A stretch of DNA of 33,845 nt. Source: a virus. The stretch is from positions 1 through 33,845 of IMG/VR virus record IMGVR_UViG_3300020442_001503. The stretch is one strand, 5' to 3'. This document shows positions 26,889 through 33,610 of this stretch, one piece after another. Under the pieces are notes generated by a model. The model saw nothing but the letters and a program-made list of their open reading frames with translations, did not search any database and was not told the origin of the DNA. Position 1 is the first letter of the stretch. Every line of letters starts with the position of its first letter. The position numbers and the translations under genes were made by a program.

Positions 26889-28627
26889 TGGAAAATACTA
26901 GAAGATATGGAGTAATAGTATGTGATTGTTGCCATTTAGATTCTTTATATGACGATTTAGAAACTCCTGGAGGTACTGAATGTATTCCAGAAAGAGAAGT
27001 TAATTGTGCAGAAAGAAAACCAACTAGCACAGTAACTTTATATGATCTGACTGATGAAGAGGCAGATAATATAAGAAATGATGATAGGGTTATTCATGTT
27101 GAAGATTATGATGCTATCAATTCAATGATAGTGAAGCAACTTGACTATGAACAATCTTCTACAAATTATGATAAAGGTGCTGCCCAAAATGCAGATCATA
27201 TCAATTGGGGACTACTAAGATGTACTGAAGGTACAAATAGATATGCTTGGGGTGCCGATGGATTTGCAACTCAAACAGGTATTTCAACTGTTACTTGTAG
27301 TGGAAAAAATGTTGATGTTGTCATTGTAGATACTACAGTTGATGGAAATCATCCAGAATTTGCAGTCAATGCTGATGGTACTGGTGGAAGCAGATTTGTT
27401 AGATATAATTGGTTTCAACATAGACATGAAGTAAATAGCGATCATCCTGCAGAATATGATTATGACTCTCCTCTACAAGATTCATCTGTTTCTGACCATG
27501 CAACACACTGTGCAGGAACTGTTGCAGGAAATACTCAGGGATGGGCAAGAGATGCTAACATCTATAATATTGATGTTTTTGGTAGTGGAAATCTTCCAAA
27601 TCTTTCTCCAGGTGAGGGTTTTGAATATGTGAAACAATTTCATTTAAATAAACCAATCAATCCAGAAACGGGTAGAAGGAATCCAACCATTATTAATAAT
27701 AGTTGGAGTGTAAAATCAGAACGTTCTCGTGTAAGACACGTTTCTGTAGCATCAACAGGAAGACCTATAGAGCAAGTCAGTTGGAGAGGAACCACATATG
27801 ATGGTCCATTTACATTAGAGCAGTTGGAATCCTTTGGTATTATGGATGCAACAACGTATGGTGGAGAATATGGAGAAGGAAGGGTTAGAGCTGGAGGACA
27901 TAGTGTCTTTCAAATAGTTGCAGCACAAGAAATGATTGCTGCTGGTGTTATTAGTGTTGGAAGTGCTGGTAATGATAAAACGAAAATTTGTAAAGTAAGT
28001 TCTGATCAAGATTGGAGTAATGCTTACCTAGGTGACTATAGATCTAATTTCAGTGGTCAGATGACTAGAGGAAGTCAGCATTATCATAGAGGAAATTCTG
28101 TAGGAACTCCACCTATGGATTCATATCCTATGCCAATAGCATTTCCCAAAGCATCCCCAATTTGTGTTGGAGCAACAAACTCTGCTGTTGTTGATGCAAA
28201 AAGATCGTTTAGTAATTGTGGTCCAAGAGTAGATGTATATGGACCAGGAACTAATATTCAATCTGCTAGACATAGTGGATATGGTTTTGTTCTTGATCCA
28301 AGAAATAGTGAGTATGGTTTATCTAAGCAGAATGGTACTAGTATGAGTGGTCCACAAATATGTGGATTACTTGCCTGTGTTTTAGAAATATATCCAAGAA
28401 AAACAATGGGAGAGATTAGAGAATATATGGAAACTTATTTTAAACAAGATCAGTTGTTAGATACTAGTGGTGGTTATACTGATGAAAACTCATTACAAGG
28501 CGGTGCAAATCTTTATGCATTCCATAAACCAGAAAGAGAAAAAGAAGGTGTAACGATTCCAAGAATTGGTGAATGGATTAGACCATCTAGTGGTCAATTA
28601 TGGCCAAGACAAAAATATTTGTATTGA
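26888..28627 (+). CDS. Subtilisin-like serine protease (S8 family) with propeptide
   Basis: A 579-residue protein with a full subtilase catalytic set: Asp148 in VVIVDTTVDGNHPEF, His204 in SDHATHCAGTVAG, oxyanion Asn362 in SVGSAGND, and Ser485 in NGTSMSGPQICG. The His block has Ala where most subtilases have Gly (HATH). Residues about 45-75 (TVTLYDLTDEEADNIRNDDR, then VIHVEDYD) resemble the end of an I9-type propeptide, so it is probably made as a zymogen that cleaves itself near residue 75-80. There are 13 cysteines, with a CDCC cluster at 12-15, which is high for a phage virion-region protein. No signal peptide is seen. Placed between neck genes and coupled to a fibre-like gene, it may be a virion-borne protease acting on host surface proteins, or it may process virion proteins; the sequence does not decide. 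Its start is fixed by the TGATG overlap. Confidence 0.9.
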   Translation: MENTRRYGVIVCDCCHLDSLYDDLETPGGTECIPEREVNCAERKPTSTVTLYDLTDEEADNIRNDDRVIHVEDYDAINSMIVKQLDYEQSSTNYDKGAAQNADHINWGLLRCTEGTNRYAWGADGFATQTGISTVTCSGKNVDVVIVDTTVDGNHPEFAVNADGTGGSRFVRYNWFQHRHEVNSDHPAEYDYDSPLQDSSVSDHATHCAGTVAGNTQGWARDANIYNIDVFGSGNLPNLSPGEGFEYVKQFHLNKPINPETGRRNPTIINNSWSVKSERSRVRHVSVASTGRPIEQVSWRGTTYDGPFTLEQLESFGIMDATTYGGEYGEGRVRAGGHSVFQIVAAQEMIAAGVISVGSAGNDKTKICKVSSDQDWSNAYLGDYRSNFSGQMTRGSQHYHRGNSVGTPPMDSYPMPIAFPKASPICVGATNSAVVDAKRSFSNCGPRVDVYGPGTNIQSARHSGYGFVLDPRNSEYGLSKQNGTSMSGPQICGLLACVLEIYPRKTMGEIREYMETYFKQDQLLDTSGGYTDENSLQGGANLYAFHKPEREKEGVTIPRIGEWIRPSSGQLWPRQKYLY

Positions 28628-28637
28628 TTAGAGTTAA

Positions 28638-28645
28638 GATAAATA
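28638..28645 (+). promoter_or_regulatory. Late promoter-like octamer (GATAAATA) before the 983-aa gene
   Basis: GATAAATA lies between the stop of the protease gene and the ATG at 28667, 21 bases upstream of it. Unlike the other copies it does not overlap a stop codon. Its last bases are one arm of an inverted repeat (28641-28660). Confidence 0.6.
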
Positions 28646-28660
28646 GTAAAAAAACTATTT
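28641..28660 (+). repeat. 7-bp inverted repeat overlapping the late promoter
   Basis: AAATAGT (28641-28647) and ACTATTT (28654-28660) are perfect complements separated by six adenines. No run of T follows on the + strand, so it is not a standard terminator. If transcription starts just downstream of the octamer, the left arm would be mostly absent from that RNA, so the hairpin would form only in read-through transcripts from upstream. Confidence 0.55.
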
Positions 28661-28666
28661 GTCATA

Positions 28667-31618
28667 ATGCCCGGAAGTAATAAGTTTACAAAAGCTATGC
28701 ATCATCTGAGGTCAACTCAGATTGATGAACGCATCAGGGCGCTTAATGAAGGACCCACAAATAATACTTCTGGATATTATGTAATAGAACCTGATACGGT
28801 TACTGTTATACCTGCGGTCAGATCAGATCTAGATCTAACTGCAGATGATCCAAGTCTTTTAGGTAAAGACACTTCAGGTCTCTTTGATCAATCTGGAAAT
28901 CCATTGACTGAAATGCCTCCTGGGGACACCAGTTTCATTTTAGGTCCAATGGTTAGTGTTTATTTTCCAGACGGAGAATATAGTGCTATTGGATATATTC
29001 AAAAAGATACAAGAAAAGTAATTAATTTAGCAAGAATTCCTGGTAGAGTTAGTGAATGGGCTACTGGTGGAAATGTTGAAGGATTTGTAAGTTATAGTCA
29101 ATTAACGTTAGAGCAAGCGTTATGGTATAGAGATAAATTGATCAATGGAAATACTTCTACATATAGAGTTTTTTATGTTGGTGTTTTTGAGCAATTGAAT
29201 TCTGAGAGTGATGTAACTGATCCTAGTACTGGTGTTGATGTTGATGAATATGGAAGATGGGAAGGAGAAGTTACTGATCAAGGAGAAATATTAGAACCAG
29301 AAAAAACTGAAGTAACTCCAGGAAAGAAAGGACCAGACCCTGATATGCCCCCTGGTATTGCAAATCCAGCATTTCAGAAATTAAGGGATAAATTTAAGAG
29401 AGGTGAAAATTTAACTATCGATGACTTCCCGTCAGCAGCAGATTTTTCTGCGTTTAAAAATGGTGGTGGAAATGCTGCTTTGAGACAGGGAAAAACTATT
29501 GGTGAAGTTATTAGGCAGGGTGTTATCAACATCAATGGTTATAATAGTGGTGCTAGACTTCCAGATTATGATGATTATATGGGTCCAGCGTTTGGAAATG
29601 ACTCTGTAGCAAATCGTGAAAGACAAAAAGCAGTAGATGCTAGAAATGATGCTCTTTATAATTATTGGCGAGACAACTATGTAAATCCAGACACGTCAGT
29701 TAATCCTCAAGGTCTTACTCAGAAACAGATAGATGATATGCCGGACTGGTATAGGGATTTATCTACCCCACCAGATCCAAATAATTTTGCTGGTGCGTTT
29801 AAAGATACTCCAGTTGGTCAGGCAGTTAATGATTTCATGAACGACCCAACTCATGGGTGGTGGAGACAAGCAGCTTTAGAACTTGGCGTAGGTGCATTAG
29901 GTGCAGCACTAGGCAAAGGAAAAGTACCATCAAAAGGAAAAGGATTGGCTAGAGGAAAAGGATTCACCGTCGGTGCAACAGGATTAAAGAAGGGTGGATT
30001 TGATGCATTAAAAGGTGGTCAAAATCTACACAAAGGTAGTAAAGGTATATTAACCAATCCTTTAGGACAGAAACAAGTATATGCTGCGCCAACAGTTGGT
30101 CAGCGTGGACCAAGTGCATTTAGACCTGGTACTGGTGGATCAAGATATGTAGAATATGGTTCTAATCCCTTTGGTGGAGCGCAAGGAAAAAGTGGTCAAG
30201 CAGGTGGTGTTGTTGGTAGTGTTGTTCCTCCTCGTGCAAGACGTATTGGTGGACCCGAACCACAATCTGCTGTAGATCCTAAAACCTTTCAGAAAGGTCA
30301 AAGAATCTTTCAGAAAGCGTTTGATCCTAAGTATGCTAATACCCCCACAGCGCAAAGGATACGTCAGCAAGCAGGTCAAGCAGGATTTGGTGCTTCACCA
30401 AATATTCCTGCATCCCAATTGCCAACAACATCTCAACCATCTGTAAAATCTGGCGGTAAGCCTTTTAGCAAATTTTCACAATCAGCATTAGGTTCTGGTG
30501 CTTCTGCAGCGGCAGCAGCAGGTATGATTGGATCACAACCTGAAGAGTCGGGAGAAAAAGTAAGCACTAAATCTAATCGTAGAGGACGTAGAAAACAACA
30601 GAAACAGAAACAACAGAAACAAGAGATACCGCCTGTGGAAATGCCAATAATAAAACAACCTAGAGGTGGAAGTAATATGCCAACACCTTCTGCATATGAG
30701 TTAATTGATCAAGATCCTAAGAAAACAACAATTGCTTCCCGTGGTAAATCTATTGGACGTAGTTTAAGATCTTCTAATGAACTTGAAGGTAAATTACTTG
30801 CAGAAAATCGCAGAAGAATTTTACATAACATTAAAAAACCATATGAGTTACCAGAAGCAAAGACTGAAAAGATTAAGCATCGTCCAAATGCAAACAGATG
30901 GTCTACAAGATCTGTTGGTGATGGTCTAATGAAGAGGGCAGAAGTTCCAACATCCTTTAAGAGACTTGAGGATAATGTATGGAAAAAACAAGATCGCCAT
31001 TGGAATGAAAGATATTCTCAAGAAAGAAAGAATATGATTCTGGATGCGGTCGGAACTTCAGATCATGCTTGGGAGTATATTACAGATCGTAGTGCATCTG
31101 GTAATGACGCAAAGATGTATGAAAACTTTGGTCAGGGTATAAAAAATCAAATTATTGAGAAGAAAAAAATAGGTAATGATTACATCATCAAGATGTACAA
31201 TGAAGAAGGGAATGTTGAAATTGTAACTCAATCAATTCTGAATGAAAGACTTCAAAGACAACACGAATTGAAAGAGCAAGAAACCATCTATGCTCCTAAA
31301 GATCCTTTAGTTGCAAGAATTAGGAATAAGTTGTATTCACAAATTGATTATCCAAATAAACCAGCAAAACTTGGATATCCAGATGAACCACCCAAACAAA
31401 TGATAGGTGGATATCACCCAGAATTTGGAGATAGGCACTCTTATTATAATAGATTGGATAGGCATAGTGCAGATACTATGCAAAATGCTCCCACTCAAGA
31501 TATGAAAATTGATATGAAAGTTCAAAAGCAAACCACAATGCAGAAAACATTGAATATTATCAATAACATAAGAGCAGCAAAAGCACAATATGCAAAGGCA
31601 ACAAAGAAAAATAAATAG
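28667..31618 (+). CDS. 983-aa mosaic protein, probable virion component
   Basis: I do not recognise a full-length family. The N-terminal ~180 residues (MPGSNKFTKAMHHLRSTQID; SGYYVIEPDTVTVIPAV; later YFPDGEYSAIGYIQKDTRKV) look like a compact folded domain. An acidic/Pro linker follows near 205-235. Around 399-420 is a hydrophobic Gly/Ala segment (ALELGVGALGAALGKG) that could contact membrane or form a helix, then Gly/Lys-rich repeats to about 480. A second Ala-rich stretch (GASAAAAAGMIG, near 612) and a very basic tract (RRGRRKQQKQKQQKQ, near 638) precede a charged helical C-terminal part from about 705 (RRRILHNIKKPYELPEAK; SQERKNMILDAVGTSDHAWEY). That C-terminal part resembles small free-standing proteins of marine T4-like phages (from memory, not checked). 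It has its own late promoter-like octamer. An ejected internal protein, a neck appendage or a DNA-binding virion protein are all possible. Confidence 0.65.
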   Translation: MPGSNKFTKAMHHLRSTQIDERIRALNEGPTNNTSGYYVIEPDTVTVIPAVRSDLDLTADDPSLLGKDTSGLFDQSGNPLTEMPPGDTSFILGPMVSVYFPDGEYSAIGYIQKDTRKVINLARIPGRVSEWATGGNVEGFVSYSQLTLEQALWYRDKLINGNTSTYRVFYVGVFEQLNSESDVTDPSTGVDVDEYGRWEGEVTDQGEILEPEKTEVTPGKKGPDPDMPPGIANPAFQKLRDKFKRGENLTIDDFPSAADFSAFKNGGGNAALRQGKTIGEVIRQGVININGYNSGARLPDYDDYMGPAFGNDSVANRERQKAVDARNDALYNYWRDNYVNPDTSVNPQGLTQKQIDDMPDWYRDLSTPPDPNNFAGAFKDTPVGQAVNDFMNDPTHGWWRQAALELGVGALGAALGKGKVPSKGKGLARGKGFTVGATGLKKGGFDALKGGQNLHKGSKGILTNPLGQKQVYAAPTVGQRGPSAFRPGTGGSRYVEYGSNPFGGAQGKSGQAGGVVGSVVPPRARRIGGPEPQSAVDPKTFQKGQRIFQKAFDPKYANTPTAQRIRQQAGQAGFGASPNIPASQLPTTSQPSVKSGGKPFSKFSQSALGSGASAAAAAGMIGSQPEESGEKVSTKSNRRGRRKQQKQKQQKQEIPPVEMPIIKQPRGGSNMPTPSAYELIDQDPKKTTIASRGKSIGRSLRSSNELEGKLLAENRRRILHNIKKPYELPEAKTEKIKHRPNANRWSTRSVGDGLMKRAEVPTSFKRLEDNVWKKQDRHWNERYSQERKNMILDAVGTSDHAWEYITDRSASGNDAKMYENFGQGIKNQIIEKKKIGNDYIIKMYNEEGNVEIVTQSILNERLQRQHELKEQETIYAPKDPLVARIRNKLYSQIDYPNKPAKLGYPDEPPKQMIGGYHPEFGDRHSYYNRLDRHSADTMQNAPTQDMKIDMKVQKQTTMQKTLNIINNIRAAKAQYAKATKKNK
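31610..31617 (+). promoter_or_regulatory. Late promoter-like octamer (AATAAATA) before the 229-aa gene
   Basis: AATAAATA overlaps the TAG stop (31616-31618) of the 983-aa gene and lies 21 bases before the ATG at 31639. It differs from the T4 consensus at one base. It would lead into the 229-aa gene, gp15 and gp16. Confidence 0.5.
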
Positions 31619-31621
31619 TTC

Positions 31622-31635
31622 ATTGGTAACCCAAT
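31622..31635 (+). repeat. Short hairpin in the leader of the 229-aa gene
   Basis: ATTGG and CCAAT are perfect 5-bp complements around a TAAC loop, ending three bases before the ATG at 31639. No Shine-Dalgarno sequence is seen in the same leader. It would be present in RNA started at the upstream late promoter-like octamer and could expose or hide the start codon. Confidence 0.4.
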
Positions 31636-31638
31636 AAA

Positions 31639-32328
31639 ATGACAAGAACAATACCTGGTAGTGGTGCTCAAGTAACGGCGGTTCTCAATCCGTCTTTTGG
31701 AGTAGCGTCTTTCAATATTATCAGTGGTGGGACTGGATATGCAACCACAGACCCCCCAAAAATTGAAGTACAAGGAACATCAACACCAACTGTTGCTGGA
31801 TCGTTTTATCCAATCATTCAAAATGGTTCTATTGTATCAATAAAAGTATTATCTTCTGGATCTGGATATATTCCAGCAGTTTCTATCGCACAGACTGCAG
31901 TTGGTATTGCCTCTGTTGGTAGAAGTGGTAGTGATGATGTTGTTAAGTCAATTTATGTTGTCAATCCAGGTTTTGGATATACAGAAACTGCAACTGTTAC
32001 TATAGCAAACCCAGACATTTTAACAGGTGTTGGAACTTACTTCTTCAATGAGATCGTATATGGTGAAAGATCTCTTACTGAAGCAAGAGTTAAGGATTGG
32101 GATCAAGATACTAAGATTTTGCAGATAACAAATGTTGGTATTGGATCCACAAGAAATGCATTCTATCCAGGTGAAACAATTATTGGTAAAGAGTCTGAAG
32201 CTAGATATTCTCTTCAGAATTTTGAACAGTATGATACAAATGATAAATATAGCGAGAATGATTTATTTGAATCGGAAGCAGATGCTATCTTAGATTTCAG
32301 CGAATCGAATCCATTTGGGACATTTTAA
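31639..32328 (+). CDS. GxGY-repeat protein with gp14-like C-terminal tail
   Basis: A 229-residue protein. Residues about 16-125 hold three GxGY modules (GGTGYATTDPPKIEVQG, SGSGYIPAVSIA, GFGYTETATVTIANP), similar to those at the end of gp14 here. Residues about 136-190 are a second beta module ending FYPGETIIGKESEARY. The last 20 or so residues (LFESEADAILDFSESNPFG, then TF) match the acidic DFSExNPFG-type ending I associate with gp14 of marine T4-like phages. It is therefore either a displaced gp14 C-terminal part or a paralogous neck/baseplate component. It is not gp53: none of the T4 gp53 blocks are present. Its TAA overlaps the ATG of gp15 by one base. Confidence 0.72.
   Translation: MTRTIPGSGAQVTAVLNPSFGVASFNIISGGTGYATTDPPKIEVQGTSTPTVAGSFYPIIQNGSIVSIKVLSSGSGYIPAVSIAQTAVGIASVGRSGSDDVVKSIYVVNPGFGYTETATVTIANPDILTGVGTYFFNEIVYGERSLTEARVKDWDQDTKILQITNVGIGSTRNAFYPGETIIGKESEARYSLQNFEQYDTNDKYSENDLFESEADAILDFSESNPFGTF
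32242..32249 (+). promoter_or_regulatory. Possible intragenic late promoter-like octamer before gene 15
   Basis: GATAAATA occurs inside the 229-aa gene, 78 bases before the ATG of gp15. The same octamer is used at two gene boundaries in this window. Being inside codons (Asn-Asp-Lys-Tyr) it may be chance. Confidence 0.25.
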
Positions 32329-33173
32329 TGTTAGGAACATACTATTATCACGAGATAATTAGAAAGACGATTATAGCGTTTGGAACGTTATTCAATGACA
32401 TAAATGTTCGTCATCAAGATGGTGATGGAAGGGATATTAGTCAAATTAAAGTTCCTCTAGCATATGGTCCAAGTCAGAAATTTTTAGCAAGACTAACTCA
32501 ACAAGCAGATCTAAACAAACCAATTCAGATCACCATGCCAAGAATGTCATTTGAAATGACATCAGTTGCATATGATTCAAGCAGGAAATCTAGTTTAGTT
32601 CAGACATTTAAGACTTGTGATGATGGCACCAAGGCAAAGAAAGTCTTTATGCCAGTACCATATAATATTGGATTTGAATTAAATATTTTATCAAAGTTAA
32701 ATGATGATTCTCTTCAAATTTTAGAGCAGATTCTTCCATATTTCCAACCACATTTTAATCTTACAATTGACCTAGTAGAGTCTATTGGAGAAAAAAGAGA
32801 TATTCCAATCATCTTAGAATCTGTAAATTTCCAAGATGATTATGAGGGAAACTTTGATACTAGAAGGGCACTCATCCATACATTAGCATTTACTGCAAAG
32901 ACATATCTGTTTGGTCCTGTTGCAGATAGCAGCGATGGTCTTATCCGTAAGGTTCAGGTTGATATGTATACAAGCACTGATCGCGCAACTGCTAAGCGTG
33001 AGATGCGTTATACAGTCACACCAACGTCCAAGATTGATAGAAATAATGATGGCGTAATCAACGAAGCAGATCACATTTTATTAGAGCCAGGAGATGATTT
33101 TGGATTTAGTGAGAACTTCGAGTTCTTACCAGACTCCAAGACTTATAGTCCAACTCGTCAAACTGATATCTAA
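32328..33173 (+). CDS. 15: Tail terminator / sheath stabiliser gp15
   Basis: A 281-residue protein (T4 gp15 has 272) of the gp15 family, the hexameric ring that ends tail-tube and sheath growth and joins the tail to the gp14 neck. Matching blocks are the aromatic N-terminus MLGTYYYHEIIRKTIIAFGT with T4 MFGYFYNSSFRRY; KVPLAYGPSQKFLAR with T4 RVPITYASKEHFM; and EQILPYFQPHFN (133-144), which is identical in T4. It also has RRALIHTLAFTAKTYLFGPV with T4 RRRIEWSLTFEVNGWMYPPV, and GLIRKVQVDMYT. Near the C-terminus DRNNDGVINEAD (237-248) has the spacing of a dockerin or EF-hand calcium loop, not present in T4 gp15. The start overlaps the upstream stop (TAATG). Confidence 0.95.
   Translation: MLGTYYYHEIIRKTIIAFGTLFNDINVRHQDGDGRDISQIKVPLAYGPSQKFLARLTQQADLNKPIQITMPRMSFEMTSVAYDSSRKSSLVQTFKTCDDGTKAKKVFMPVPYNIGFELNILSKLNDDSLQILEQILPYFQPHFNLTIDLVESIGEKRDIPIILESVNFQDDYEGNFDTRRALIHTLAFTAKTYLFGPVADSSDGLIRKVQVDMYTSTDRATAKREMRYTVTPTSKIDRNNDGVINEADHILLEPGDDFGFSENFEFLPDSKTYSPTRQTDI
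33036..33071 (+). other. Dockerin/EF-hand-like calcium loop in gp15
   Basis: Residues 237-248 are D-R-N-N-D-G-V-I-N-E-A-D. Positions 1, 3, 5, 9 and 12 are Asp/Asn, position 6 is Gly and position 8 is Ile, the pattern of a calcium-binding loop of the dockerin type. Only a single loop is visible. Confidence 0.55.
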
Positions 33174-33178
33174 TTACT

Positions 33179-33610
33179 ATGTCAAATAATTATGAGTCTA
33201 TTGACAACGCACTTGATATTGAAAGTAGCATTGTTGAATCACAACCCTCTAAACCTGTTCCACCAAAAGTGGAAAAAAATGACATAACTAAAGATTATGA
33301 ATATACTCGTGCCAATCTATATTCTCTTATAGAAAAGGGGCAAGAGGCAATCAATGGAATTATGGAACTTGCGGGAGAGAGTGCAAGTCCTAGAGCATAT
33401 GAAGTTGCTGGACAACTCATCAAGAGTGTTGCTGATACTACAGATAAGTTAGCAGATCTTCAAAAGAAGTTAAAAGATCTGGAAGAAGACAATACTAAGA
33501 AGGGACCAAGCAATGTTACTAACAATGCTTTATTTGTTGGATCTACATCTGAACTGTCAAAACTGCTGAAGCAAGGTTTTCTAAATAATAATGAGTCCGA
33601 CTCCAAATAA
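33179..33610 (+). CDS. 16: Small terminase subunit gp16
   Basis: A 143-residue protein (T4 gp16 has 164) of the T4 small terminase family, which forms a ring that recognises DNA and stimulates the large-terminase motor gp17. The core (about 36-105) is helical: [20 protein letters not shown] aligns with T4 [40 protein letters not shown] aligns with T4 [20 protein letters not shown]. The C-terminal [18 protein letters not shown] aligns with T4 IQNATVFMGSPTELMDEI. A Pro/Lys linker lies near residue 25. The order 15-16 is as in T4; gene 17 is expected downstream. The stop overlaps the next ATG by one base (TAATG). Confidence 0.93.
   Translation: [143 protein letters not shown]

Noticed and set aside
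28641-28660. Rho-independent terminator after the protease gene
   Set aside because: The stem is almost all A-T and no T run follows the right arm; the leader position fits better.
31639-32328. Baseplate wedge gp53 as the identity of the 229-aa protein
   Set aside because: None of the T4 gp53 sequence blocks are present; the protein is made of GxGY modules and an acidic tail.
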